This document shows, piece after piece, positions 1-7,870 of a stretch of 36,397 nt of DNA. Below the pieces are notes generated by a model that worked only from the letters and a program-made list of their open reading frames with translations, made no database searches and had not been told where the DNA came from. The translations under genes and the position numbers were made by a program. Position 1 is the stretch's first letter. Each line of letters starts with the position of its first letter. Source of the DNA: Syntrophus sp. GWC2_56_31 (GTDB lineage: Bacteria; Desulfobacterota; Syntrophia; Syntrophales; UBA5619); contig MICN01000087.1 of NCBI GenBank assembly GCA_001829875.1, positions 1-36,397 on the forward strand. The letters are read 5' to 3'.

Positions 1-863
1 CCCGTATAGCCGCCGAAAAGGGAGAGACTGGGCCAGAAGGCCCCGTCCGTGAATTTGGTCTGATCCGCGGCGATCTGCTTTTGGACCTCCAGACTCTTAA
101 GGTCCGCCCTCACGGCAAGAGCTTTCTCCTGAAAGGTAGTCAGGAGATCAATCTCACGCTCATCCGGAGGAGTTTCTCGCAGCGTGAAGGGATCTTTAAT
201 CCCGCAATTGCTTGCAAGAACCGCCAGCGCCAGCTCGAGAGCGTTCCGGGCCTGGAGATCGTCGGATTTCGCTCCGGAGAGCTCCCCTTCGGCACGAAGA
301 AGGACGGTCCTGGTTACTTCGCCGATCTTCAGCCTCGCTTCCGCCGCGTTTCTATACTTTATCAGACGCTCCAGGTTCGCACTGGCGATATCGAGACTCT
401 TTCGGGCCATGAGGGCGTTGTAATAAGCGGCGGCGACGTATCTGAGCAGATAATCTTCACGGATGGCCGCGAGATCATGTTTGCTTTTCGTCACGTTCTG
501 CTTCGAGATCTCCAGCGCCGTCAACTCCCTGCCGCTCAGCGAAAAGGTCTCCTCTATCCGGATTCCCCACGAGGAACCATAGTCCGGCTGGATGACACTC
601 GTTCCGGCCAGCTTCTTATCCGTATAGCGGGTATAACCTGCGGAGGCGGTCATACGGGGCAGGAGATAAGAGAAGGCCTTGTCTTTTCCGATCTCTGAAA
701 TAGTGAGGTTTTCCTCGGCCGCCTTGAGCTTTTCGGAACGCGTCAGGGCGGCCCGAAAGAGATCGTCCAGGGAATATTCCTCGGCGATAAGGGGGGCCGG
801 TGCGGTTGCAGAAAGAAGGATTGCAAAAAAGCCGGCTGCCGATTTCAAAAACATTTTGTTCAT
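1..863 (-). CDS. TolC-family outer membrane protein (partial, C-terminus beyond window)
   Basis: Reading the minus strand from an ATG at 863 gives an open frame that runs off the left edge of the window. It begins with a signal peptide (MNKMFLKSAAGFFAILLSAT, then an Ala/Pro-rich stretch ending near LIAEE), followed by YSLDDLFRAALTRSEKL. That is the usual N-terminal helix of outer-membrane efflux proteins (OEP/TolC), which form a trimeric beta-barrel and periplasmic alpha-tunnel for type I secretion or RND/MFS efflux. An AAGGAG ribosome site lies about 7 nt before the ATG. The gene lies 66 bp downstream of another TolC-family gene on the same strand, with the TetR gene further upstream, so it is probably the third gene of a regulated efflux operon. 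The inner-membrane pump and adaptor are not in view and may lie to the left. Family assignment is good; the substrate is unknown. Confidence 0.8.
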   Translation of the reverse strand, partial: MNKMFLKSAAGFFAILLSATAPAPLIAEEYSLDDLFRAALTRSEKLKAAEENLTISEIGKDKAFSYLLPRMTASAGYTRYTDKKLAGTSVIQPDYGSSWGIRIEETFSLSGRELTALEISKQNVTKSKHDLAAIREDYLLRYVAAAYYNALMARKSLDIASANLERLIKYRNAAEARLKIGEVTRTVLLRAEGELSGAKSDDLQARNALELALAVLASNCGIKDPFTLRETPPDEREIDLLTTFQEKALAVRADLKSLEVQKQIAADQTKFTDGAFWPSLSLFGGYT

Positions 864-929
864 TACAACTCCTTGAGACCTTTATCCCAGCTTGCGAATC
901 ATGTCACGGAAGCACGCATTTGAGATTTT

Positions 930-2309
930 TCAGTCCCTCCCCTCGCGAGTCGCTCCCGTTGCTCGCTCCAGATTCGCCCGGCCGATGTTGAAGTCGCCGA
1001 GGGCGTTGAAGTAATCCGATCTGGCCTTCGTGAGAATCGTCGCCGCATCGATCACCGCGGTCGCCGTTCCGACCTGCTCCCGGTACCGCTCGCTGTTGAT
1101 CCTGTAATTCTCTTCAGACTGTTCGATCGCCTTTTTTGCCACCTGGATCTGCGCTTGGGCCTCGTGGAGGAGGAGGAACGCATTTTTCACCTCCAGTGCG
1201 ATCTGATCCCGGAGGTTGGTCAGGATATGCGCTGCCTGATTCTCCCTGCTCTGTCCCGAAGCCACACGCTGCTCCGTTTTCCCCCACTCCCAAAAGTTCC
1301 AGGTCGCAACGGCCAGGATGTACCAGTTCTCCTGAGGCTTGTAGGGGCTCCCCGCGACACCCGGCGTGTCTCCGTATTTGGCGTAGTTTCCGACAAGACT
1401 GACATTCGGATAGTATTCGCTCTTCAAGAGTTTGACGATGCTCCGCGCCTGCTCCACACGGAGCAGGTGAGATCGGATTTCCGGCCGGTTCTCCAGGGCC
1501 TCGACGATACAGGCTTCCAGTCCTTTCTTATAGGGGGGGGCGTTCAGGATATCCTCTACCCCGACAGGGGCGCTGATTCCCCGCCGCAGGAGCGTATTCA
1601 ATTTCGCCTTGGCCATCTCCACGCCGTTTTCCGCCCGGACGAGAAACTGCCGGCTGTTGGCCAGCTCTACCTCGGCATAGAGGAGGTCATTACGGGGAAT
1701 AAGGCCGACATTGTAAAAATTCTGGGCCGTCTCCCGGTGGGCCGTCAGCTGTTCCACGGACTGCCTCGCCACAACGAGGGTCTTTTCAGCCTTCAGGATA
1801 TTGAAATAGGAGACTTTCACCTCCCGAACGATGTCCCGGACCATTGCCGCCTCCTCCAGGCGTGCGATATCCGCGGCCAGACGGTTCGCCTCGTAGTTTG
1901 CCAATATACCGCCGCCGGCGAAGAGGGGTTGCCTCGCTTCGAGAAACCAGTTGTAATTGTCCTTGGTCCCTACCTGGTAGGTATTCGACGGTATCGTCAC
2001 CGATCCTATCGGGGGGGGAAAGGTTATCGATGTCGACGGCGAGGTGACGGTCGGCTCGGTATTGAGACGGGAATAGCTGTAAGAGGTGCTGAATTTCGGG
2101 AGGAATCCGGTGAACGCCTCCTTCTGCTGCGCTTCGGCGCCCAGGACCCCTTCCCTCGCCGCCCGGATCAGGACGCTCTGCTTCAGCGCCGTCTCGATAC
2201 ACTCCTGGAGCGACAGAGGCTTGGCCGTCTCGGCCGCCCGGACGCCGGACGCCGATGCGGCAGCAAAGATCATGGCAGTCCCGCAGAAAAACCATACCTT
2301 AATGCGCAT
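930..2309 (-). CDS. TolC-family outer membrane efflux protein
   Basis: This 459-residue protein has a cleavable signal peptide (cut probably after SGVRA, about residue 25) and the OEP signature LSLQECIETALKQSVLIRAA right after it. Two repeated halves, rich in Ala, Glu, Arg and Leu, would form the long periplasmic helices. The length matches full TolC homologues. Its start overlaps the end of the TetR-type gene by 11 nt, so translation of the two is probably coupled. A second, different TolC-family gene follows 66 bp later. I infer an exporter outer-membrane channel whose expression is set by the neighbouring repressor. A long open frame on the opposite strand is a shadow of this gene. Confidence 0.9.
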   Translation of the reverse strand: MRIKVWFFCGTAMIFAAASASGVRAAETAKPLSLQECIETALKQSVLIRAAREGVLGAEAQQKEAFTGFLPKFSTSYSYSRLNTEPTVTSPSTSITFPPPIGSVTIPSNTYQVGTKDNYNWFLEARQPLFAGGGILANYEANRLAADIARLEEAAMVRDIVREVKVSYFNILKAEKTLVVARQSVEQLTAHRETAQNFYNVGLIPRNDLLYAEVELANSRQFLVRAENGVEMAKAKLNTLLRRGISAPVGVEDILNAPPYKKGLEACIVEALENRPEIRSHLLRVEQARSIVKLLKSEYYPNVSLVGNYAKYGDTPGVAGSPYKPQENWYILAVATWNFWEWGKTEQRVASGQSRENQAAHILTNLRDQIALEVKNAFLLLHEAQAQIQVAKKAIEQSEENYRINSERYREQVGTATAVIDAATILTKARSDYFNALGDFNIGRANLERATGATREGRD

Positions 2310-2919
2310 CCTTCTTGACCCCCTTTAAAAAAATGTCGACGACAAAAGGGATGTGATTCATCAGCGGTGTCCTCTCCGTCATGGTCAGCCACTTGGAGGC
2401 GCAGGAATTGATGATTCCCGCAAGGGCGGAGGCCATCATGCGCGGGTCCATTCCCTTGAGGGCGCCGGCGCGGATCCCCTCGCTCATCACCGCCTCAACG
2501 AAAGCGATATGGGCGGCATAATCGGCCATCATCCGCTCCCGAAGCTCGATGCTTCCCTCGGAAAGAGTAAGATGATCTCCCCGGATAAAGATGCTGCAAA
2601 ACTCCGCATTTTTTTCAACAAAATGAAACTGTGAAATTACCATTCTCTCGATTTTCTTGACGATATCCACCTCTCTGGCCGCCAGTTTCCTGATCCCGGA
2701 ATACATCGCGTTCAGCTTTTGATTGAGCATTTCGGTGTAGAGATGCTCCTTGCTCGCGAACAGGAGGTAGATGGATCCGACGGCAAATCCGGAGGCGCGC
2801 GCGATCTCCGCCATGGTGGTGTTGTGGAAGCCTTTGGCAGCAAAGATCTTCACCGCCTGTTCAAGGATCTCCGCACGCCTCAGATTGTATTCCCTTTCCT
2901 TGCGTTTTGCCTTTTCCAT
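2299..2919 (-). CDS. TetR/AcrR family transcriptional regulator
   Basis: The N-terminal helix-turn-helix domain reads ILEQAVKIFAAKGFHNTTMA followed by EIARASGFAVGSIYLLFASKEHLY, a textbook TetR DNA-binding domain. The remaining roughly 150 residues are the helical ligand/dimer domain. Total length is about 206 residues, normal for the family. I chose the ATG at 2919; a TTG six codons upstream (2937) is also open and neither has a strong Shine-Dalgarno. The gene overlaps the following tolC gene by 11 nt, as usual for local repressors of efflux operons. The DNA just upstream holds two overlapping palindromes (2951-2976) that could be its own operator. The inducer is unknown. Confidence 0.9.
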   Translation of the reverse strand: MEKAKRKEREYNLRRAEILEQAVKIFAAKGFHNTTMAEIARASGFAVGSIYLLFASKEHLYTEMLNQKLNAMYSGIRKLAAREVDIVKKIERMVISQFHFVEKNAEFCSIFIRGDHLTLSEGSIELRERMMADYAAHIAFVEAVMSEGIRAGALKGMDPRMMASALAGIINSCASKWLTMTERTPLMNHIPFVVDIFLKGVKKDAH

Positions 2920-2950
2920 CTGCGACCCGGGATTCAAACCACGGAACCGT

Positions 2951-2976
2951 CGTTCATTTTTCTGAACGGAGGTTCA
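2951..2976. promoter_or_regulatory. Candidate TetR-family operator (overlapping palindromes)
   Basis: CGTTCA at 2951-2956 pairs with TGAACG at 2963-2968, and TGAAC at 2963-2967 pairs again with GTTCA at 2972-2976, giving two palindromes that share a half-site. They lie just upstream of the TetR gene start, where an autoregulatory operator is expected. That this regulator binds here is inference. Confidence 0.4.
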
Positions 2977-3021
2977 CCATGAAGTCAAAACCGCATTTTT
3001 GTCAAGAGGAATTCACAGACG

Positions 3022-3957
3022 CTAATCGAGCATGTCCCTGAGCATCGGAAGCTGCAGGTCCATCGCCCGCTTTCCTTCTTCGATGGACTCATCCGCCCGG
3101 TTGAATTCCATGAGTCCGATATGGGCGAGTTTCGGTTTGACGAGGATATCCGGTGGATCGGCAAGGAGCCTCTGGCGGGTGATGGCGTCCTGCATGATTT
3201 TCACGGAGGTGGCCATCACGTCGAAGAGCGACGGTCCCCGTTCCGGTTGTTCCTGGAAAAGCTGCCGGAAAAGGTTGAGATTGCTCTGCTGCGCCGTCTG
3301 ATTTAAAAAGGCCGCCCAACGACCCTGGGCGCGAGGCGAAGTCCCGTTCTTGTGGTTGCCGTTGTTGCCCGAGGGGTCGGCCATCCGTTTAACCTTTGGT
3401 TTTCCCATGATGTCCGAATTCAGATTGACCGCGATGACGATATCGGCGCCCATCGCCCGACAGGGCGATACGGGCACCGGATTCACCAGCCCCCCGTCCA
3501 CCAGCCACTGACCGTTACGCGCGCAAGGAGTGAAAATGCCGGGAAGCGATATGCTCGCCCGAATGGCGTCGATAAGGGATCCTTCACGGAGCCAGACCTC
3601 GCTGCCTGTCTTTAGATCTGTCGCGACGGCTGAGAAAGGGACCGGCAGTTCCTCGATCCTCGGATCGGACAGGACTTCCCGCAGATATCCGCTGATTTTC
3701 TCGCCTTCAACCAGTCCGGAACGGGGGATCAGCACGTCCATGAAACCAATGATGTGCGACCAGGAAAGCTTCCGGACCCACCGATCCAGCGGATCGAGAA
3801 ATCCGGCCGCGAACGAACCGGCAACGAGCGCGCCTATAGAGGCGCCGCAGACGAAATCGATCGGGATACCCCCCTCCAGCAGGCTCCGGATCACACCGAT
3901 ATGAGACCAACCCCGGGCAGACCCACTGCCCAGCGCAATACCTACCTTTTTTGTCAA
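3022..3957 (-). CDS. Patatin-like phospholipase (RssA/NTE-type)
   Basis: The protein carries the patatin Ser-Asp dyad: an oxyanion-hole motif GSGSARGW near the N-terminus, the nucleophile elbow GASIG, and the catalytic DGG in QWLVDGGLVNPVPV. These enzymes hydrolyse acyl esters of membrane lipids, and many bacterial single-domain members of this group are of unknown role. A TTG at 3957 with an AAGGGG about 9 nt upstream would give MTKKVGIALGSGSARG, a typical family start. An open GTG start at 4008 would add 17 residues. The C-terminal part has a polar insert containing the Asn/Gly stretch SGNNGNHKNG before a final helical region. It is transcribed away from the transporter gene at 4120 and appears monocistronic. 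Confidence 0.88.
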   Translation of the reverse strand: MTKKVGIALGSGSARGWSHIGVIRSLLEGGIPIDFVCGASIGALVAGSFAAGFLDPLDRWVRKLSWSHIIGFMDVLIPRSGLVEGEKISGYLREVLSDPRIEELPVPFSAVATDLKTGSEVWLREGSLIDAIRASISLPGIFTPCARNGQWLVDGGLVNPVPVSPCRAMGADIVIAVNLNSDIMGKPKVKRMADPSGNNGNHKNGTSPRAQGRWAAFLNQTAQQSNLNLFRQLFQEQPERGPSLFDVMATSVKIMQDAITRQRLLADPPDILVKPKLAHIGLMEFNRADESIEEGKRAMDLQLPMLRDMLD

Positions 3958-4119
3958 CGGACTTTTCCCCTTTTCAAACGTACTATTGCGGCATCCTATC
4001 ACATTCACCGATGCAAAGCGAAAAAAATCGCCCGTTGCGAAGAAATAAGGAACCGCTCATCGACAATCATCTACAAGATTCTTGACTTTGCGCATATTTT
4101 TTGTTGAGATGATAGTACA

Positions 4120-5028
4120 ATGTCAAAAGCGAAGATGATCCTACGTAACCGCAATGTCATTTTCCTGCTCGCCTTGGCCGCCGGCCTCCTCGCCCCTTAC
4201 GCCGTCCCGGTCACGCGACATCTGGTTCTCCCCGCCCTGGGGCTGGCGATGGCCCTGGCCCTGACGGATGTCACAAGCGACCTCTTTCTCCACCCCCGCT
4301 CCTTTTTCTTCCCAGCCCTGCTCGGGATCGTCATGAACTACGTCATCCTCGGAAACGTCATCATCGGCATTTCCGCCCTCCTGATTCGCGATGAGATGCT
4401 CTGGACCGGTTTTGTCCTGCTGGCAGCCGCACCGCCGGCCGTCGCAATGATCCCTTTTTCCGGATTCCTTCACGGCAACGGCGCTCTCTCCCTGATCGGA
4501 ACTGTGGGGGCCTATCTAGGGGCGCTGGTGATCATACCGCTGATCTCCTTGAAGCTTCTCGGCTCCGCCACGTTCGAGCCCTACAAACTCCTCGTGATCA
4601 TTTTCGAACTCATCGTCCTCCCGTTTGCGGTCTCACGTCTGCTTATCCGGAAGGGATTGAATAAGCGGATCGAATCCTCCCGCGGCGCTATCACGAACTG
4701 GAGTTTCTTTGTCGCCCTCTACACGATGATCGGCCTGAACCACAACATCATTCTCGCCCGGCCGACGACACTTCTGACTGTCGCATCCATCTCCATTATT
4801 ACCATGTTTATCCTTGGTTTTTTAATCGATTGGGTCTGCTGCCTCTTTCATATCCCGCAAGAGACCCGAACAAGCCTTGTTCTCCTCGGCACACTCAAGA
4901 ATCAGGCGTTGGCCGGCGGCCTCGCCCTCACGCTCTTCGCGCAGGAGGCATCGCTCCCTGCAGCGGCTTCCACAATGGTCATGGTCGTCTACATTATCTG
5001 GCTGGATTTCAAGAAACGGTGGAATTGA
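4120..5028 (+). CDS. Bile acid:sodium symporter (BASS/SBF-like) family membrane transporter
   Basis: This 302-residue, very hydrophobic protein has about nine to ten membrane segments. The broken-helix region near the C-terminus, LGTLKNQALAGGLALTLF, resembles the conserved NxxLA-type segment of the BASS/arsenite-permease-like superfamily. The substrate cannot be read from sequence; organic anions are typical. The Shine-Dalgarno before the ATG is weak (GAG at about -14). The gene is divergent from the patatin gene, and a small DUF2892 membrane protein follows 35 bp downstream on the same strand. Confidence 0.7.
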   Translation: MSKAKMILRNRNVIFLLALAAGLLAPYAVPVTRHLVLPALGLAMALALTDVTSDLFLHPRSFFFPALLGIVMNYVILGNVIIGISALLIRDEMLWTGFVLLAAAPPAVAMIPFSGFLHGNGALSLIGTVGAYLGALVIIPLISLKLLGSATFEPYKLLVIIFELIVLPFAVSRLLIRKGLNKRIESSRGAITNWSFFVALYTMIGLNHNIILARPTTLLTVASISIITMFILGFLIDWVCCLFHIPQETRTSLVLLGTLKNQALAGGLALTLFAQEASLPAAASTMVMVVYIIWLDFKKRWN

Positions 5029-5063
5029 ATGAAAAATAACTCAGACAAAAGGAGGAACGTCTC

Positions 5064-5252
5064 ATGAAATGCAACGTCGGCAGAACGGACCGCATCATCC
5101 GCGTCATCATCGGACTTGCCATCATCTGGGCGGGATTTTATTATGAGAACTGGTGGGGAGCCATCGGCATCGTCTTTCTTATCCCTGCGGCCATAGGCCA
5201 CTGTCCTCTCTACGTCCCCTTTAAATTTTCGACCTGCCGAAAGGACGATTAG
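5064..5252 (+). CDS. DUF2892 (YgaP-like transmembrane) small membrane protein
   Basis: The 62-residue product starts MKCNVGRTDRIIRVIIG and continues with two short hydrophobic segments separated by a WWG turn. This is the pattern of DUF2892 proteins, which form two-helix membrane hairpins and are sometimes fused to rhodanese domains. A strong AAAGGAGGA precedes the ATG. It may be co-transcribed with the transporter upstream. The N-terminal Cys and two further cysteines (GHCPLY, STCRK) are typical of the family. Cellular role unknown. Confidence 0.8.
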   Translation: MKCNVGRTDRIIRVIIGLAIIWAGFYYENWWGAIGIVFLIPAAIGHCPLYVPFKFSTCRKDD

Positions 5253-5313
5253 CGGCAAAAGGGTATGGGTAAATAGGTTTCGCCATTTACTACCTGTTCA
5301 CCGGGGGTGTTTT

Positions 5314-6003
5314 ATGCAGAAAGATCGCACGGATTACAACCGGGGTCACCGCCGGCGGTTGAACCAGAAATTCATGAATGCCGGAATCGAGGGCCTTCAT
5401 GAATACGAGGCATTGGAACTCCTCCTGACGTATGTGATCCGGCGGCAGGATGTCAAAATAAGGGCCAAGGCGCTCCTCGAAAAGTTCGCTTCCGTCAAAG
5501 AAATTCTCGATGCGGACATAGACGATCTGAAGCAGATCGAGGGGATCGGCGAGAGCTGCGCGGTTTTCTTCAAGCTCGTCAAGGAAACGGCCTCGCTCTA
5601 CCTCAAAGCGAAGGCGAAGGAGAAGAAACAAGTCACCTGTACGAGCGAGCTTCTGGACTTCTGCAGGACGGTCATGGGTGGGAAAAAGGACGAGGAGTTC
5701 GCTGTCATCTACCTGGATGTCCAAAATCAGATCATCGAATTTGAAACGGTGCAGAAGGGAGTCGTCAATCAGGCCGTGGTCTATCCGCGGCAGGTGCTGG
5801 AGAGCGCCCTGAAGAAAAAGGCATCGGCGATCATCCTCGCCCATAACCACCCTTCCGGCCATGTTCGCCCTTCGGACGCCGATATCCGACTTACAAAGAC
5901 GATCCAGGAGACGGCAAAGGTGCTGGACATCCTTGTCCATGATCACATCATTATCGGAGAAAACCGCTTTTTCAGTTTCCGGGAAGAGGGAATGATGCCC
6001 TGA
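5314..6003 (+). CDS. radC: RadC family protein (JAB/MPN-domain)
   Basis: This 229-residue protein has an N-terminal helix-hairpin-helix-like region (ADIDDLKQIEGIGESCAVFF) and a C-terminal JAMM/MPN domain with the metal motif HNHPSG followed by PSDAD. The layout and length are those of RadC. The family was named for DNA repair, but its biochemical role remains unsettled. A GGGGGTG sequence 6-12 nt upstream could act as the ribosome site. The gene ends only 6 bp before a perfect 24-bp inverted repeat that separates it from the convergent IHF-like gene. Confidence 0.93.
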   Translation: MQKDRTDYNRGHRRRLNQKFMNAGIEGLHEYEALELLLTYVIRRQDVKIRAKALLEKFASVKEILDADIDDLKQIEGIGESCAVFFKLVKETASLYLKAKAKEKKQVTCTSELLDFCRTVMGGKKDEEFAVIYLDVQNQIIEFETVQKGVVNQAVVYPRQVLESALKKKASAIILAHNHPSGHVRPSDADIRLTKTIQETAKVLDILVHDHIIIGENRFFSFREEGMMP

Positions 6004-6009
6004 GGGAAC

Positions 6010-6062
6010 AAATAGGGACAGCTCCCTATTTTCGCGGTGAAAATAGGGAGCTGTCCCTATTT
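6010..6062. repeat. REP-like perfect inverted repeat (24-bp arms), possible bidirectional terminator
   Basis: Arms at 6010-6033 and 6039-6062 are exact reverse complements around a 5-nt loop (GCGGT). Each arm is itself nearly palindromic (AATAGGGA, CAGC, TCCCTATT). The element fills the gap between the convergent radC and IHF-like genes, so it may stop transcription from both sides. The form recalls REP elements mobilised by Y1-type REP-associated transposases, but no such transposase is in the window. Degenerate relatives occur at 15414-15451 and 15974-15999. Confidence 0.8.
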
Positions 6063-6101
6063 ATTCTGTTCTCGATGATCTTTCTTTATCGGGCGGCAGG
6101 T

Positions 6102-6386
6102 CTACTTCCGCTTCTTGTCGACCCTCTCTTTGAGCTCCTTGCCGACTTTGAAGAAGGGGAGTCTCTTCGGCGAAACCTTGATGCTTTTCCCGGTCTTGGG
6201 GTTCCTACCCGTATAGGCGTCATATTCCCGTACGACGAAGCTTCCAAACCCTCTGATTTCGATCCGGCCTTTTTTCTTGAGTTCACTTGTAAACCCTTTG
6301 AATACCAGATTAATCAGATCAATCGCCTTCTTTTCCGTCAGGTTTTCCTTTCGACTTAACGCCTCAATCAGCCCAGATTTGTTCAT
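6102..6386 (-). CDS. HU/IHF family DNA-binding protein, IHF-beta-like
   Basis: The start at 6386 gives MNKSGLIEALSRKENLTEKK and is preceded by an AAGGAGGAGG ribosome site; an upstream in-frame start would add 15 unlikely residues. The 94-residue product has the DNA-binding arm motif GRNPKTGKSIKVSPKRLPFF and ends FKVGKELKERV, closest in feel to the beta subunit of integration host factor. Such proteins bend DNA as dimers and shape the nucleoid, recombination and transcription. No alpha subunit is seen, so it could act as a homodimer or pair with one encoded elsewhere. A separate HU-like gene lies at 9666-9938. Confidence 0.9.
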   Translation of the reverse strand: MNKSGLIEALSRKENLTEKKAIDLINLVFKGFTSELKKKGRIEIRGFGSFVVREYDAYTGRNPKTGKSIKVSPKRLPFFKVGKELKERVDKKRK

Positions 6387-6510
6387 GACCTCCTCCTTAG
6401 AATGCCCATCGCTTTTCACCCCATGCATCAAACAAAAAAGCCTGTCATGCTTAAATAACGTGATAATATGTCTTTATTTTTAGCGACTATTATTTATTTT
6501 CAATCGAATG

Positions 6511-7260
6511 TCAAGACAATTTTTTTACTTCTTTTCGGCTTCCCGCCAGCGTAAGAAGCCGTTCCACCTCCCGCTGGGTCATCATCCGCCAGGTTCCTTC
6601 ACGGAGGGAAGCGAGAGTGATATCCGCCACGGCAACACGGATCAGACGGGTGACGGGATGTCCGATAGAGTCGAATACCCTTCTGATCACCCGGTTTCTT
6701 CCATCGGTCAGGGTGAGCGTCAGCCAGGCGCTTCCAGGGTTTGTCTTTTCAAGTTGAATCCCTGCCGGTACAAATCTCCCATCGGAAAGGTCGATCCCCT
6801 TTTCCAGGGCCTTGAGTTCCCCTTTCAAAAAATGCCCCTCCGCCTTGACCCGGTAGGTCTTCGGAATTCCAAAACGGGGATGCTGGAGCCGCTGGGCAAA
6901 CTCTCCGTCGTTGGTCATTATGAGAAGCCCTTCCGAGTCATAGTCCAGACGTCCTACCGGATAAACACGCGCTGCAACGCCGTTGAGCAGATCGGTCACT
7001 ATAGGCCTCCCCTGCGGATCACTCAGCGTCGTTACATATCCCTTGGGCTTGTGCAGCATGAGGTAGATCTTCTCCGTTTCCAGAGAAACGAGCCTGCCGT
7101 CCACCCGGATTTCATCCTTTTGAGGATCAGCCTTCTTTCCCGGCACGGTCACGACGACCCGGTTGACGCTTATACGGCCCTCGGCGATCATCTTTTCCGC
7201 CGCTCGGCGGGACGAAATTCCGGCCTCGGAGAGAATCTTCTGCAGACGCACCTCCGTCAT
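6511..7260 (-). CDS. rluB: Pseudouridine synthase, RluB/RsuA family
   Basis: An S4 RNA-binding domain opens the protein (RLQKILSEAGISSRRAAEKM). The catalytic domain follows with the RsuA-type motif PVGRLDYDSEGLLIMTNDG, whose Asp attacks uridine, and IRRVFDSIGHPVTRLIRV near the end. The enzyme isomerises a specific uridine in 23S rRNA (RluB) or 16S rRNA (RsuA); the fused S4 domain, about 249-residue length and scpB neighbour favour RluB. I chose the ATG at 7260, which begins MTEVRLQKIL after an AAGGG; the longer open frame adds 27 atypical residues. It is the last gene of the trpS-scpA-scpB-rluB run. Confidence 0.9.
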   Translation of the reverse strand: MTEVRLQKILSEAGISSRRAAEKMIAEGRISVNRVVVTVPGKKADPQKDEIRVDGRLVSLETEKIYLMLHKPKGYVTTLSDPQGRPIVTDLLNGVAARVYPVGRLDYDSEGLLIMTNDGEFAQRLQHPRFGIPKTYRVKAEGHFLKGELKALEKGIDLSDGRFVPAGIQLEKTNPGSAWLTLTLTDGRNRVIRRVFDSIGHPVTRLIRVAVADITLASLREGTWRMMTQREVERLLTLAGSRKEVKKLS

Positions 7261-7315
7261 AGACCCTTGCCCCTCGCAATGTGAAACTCCCCTTCCATGG
7301 TTCGGGGCCTCCCGG

Positions 7316-7849
7316 TTACGCACCCGACGACTCCTGCACATCCTTCAACTCCCGGAGCGTCGGCAATTCGGCTAGATCCCTGAGATTGAAGATCTCGAGA
7401 AATTTCCTGGTGGTACCGTAAATGATGGGCTTCCCGGGAACATCTTTCCTGCCTACGATCCGGACGAGCCTTTTCTCCAGGAGCCCCTTGAGCGCACCGC
7501 TTGTGTCAACGCCGCGTATTCGATCGATCTCGGACTTGACAATCGGCTGACGGTAAGCGACCACGGCCAGGGTCTCGAGGGCTGCCGGCGACAGCATCGC
7601 GGGTCTTGCAGCCTTCAATTTTCGTATCCAGGGGGCAAGATCCTGTCGTGTCCGGAACTGGAAGCCTCCGGCAACCTCCATAAGGCAGAATCCCCCCCTC
7701 CGCGCTTCATACTCGCGGACCACTTTCTCAAGGAGGGCAATTAGTTCCTTCTTTTCCGTATCGGGCATGATTTCTGCCATCCGCTCTACGGTCAAAGGCG
7801 CTTCGGAGGCGAAGATGATCGCCTCGATGATCGCAATTTTTTCTTCCAT
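7316..7849 (-). CDS. scpB: Segregation and condensation protein B
   Basis: This 177-residue protein has the two winged-helix layout of ScpB. It starts EEKIAIIEAIIFASEAPLT and contains the signature LSPAALETLAVVAYRQPI followed by EIDRIRGVDTSGALKGLLEK. ScpB binds ScpA and the SMC ATPase to form the bacterial condensin that organises and segregates the chromosome. scpA lies just upstream (21 bp between them) and rluB follows, an arrangement conserved in many bacteria. Confidence 0.95.
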   Translation of the reverse strand: MEEKIAIIEAIIFASEAPLTVERMAEIMPDTEKKELIALLEKVVREYEARRGGFCLMEVAGGFQFRTRQDLAPWIRKLKAARPAMLSPAALETLAVVAYRQPIVKSEIDRIRGVDTSGALKGLLEKRLVRIVGRKDVPGKPIIYGTTRKFLEIFNLRDLAELPTLRELKDVQESSGA

Positions 7850-7870
7850 CCTCTATCCTCTATGCAGCTC

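Noticed and set aside
1155-2318. A 387-codon plus-strand frame
   Set aside because: It lies wholly opposite the well-supported TolC-family gene, has no family signature and a composition typical of an antisense shadow.
2905-2945. A tRNA T-loop-like string (GGTTTGAATCCC on the minus strand)
   Set aside because: No matching acceptor, D or anticodon arms, and it overlaps the start of the TetR gene.
5260-5295. A small hairpin (GTAAAT/ATTTAC) before radC
   Set aside because: Only 6 bp of AT-rich stem with a 10-nt loop; no T tract, so not called a terminator.
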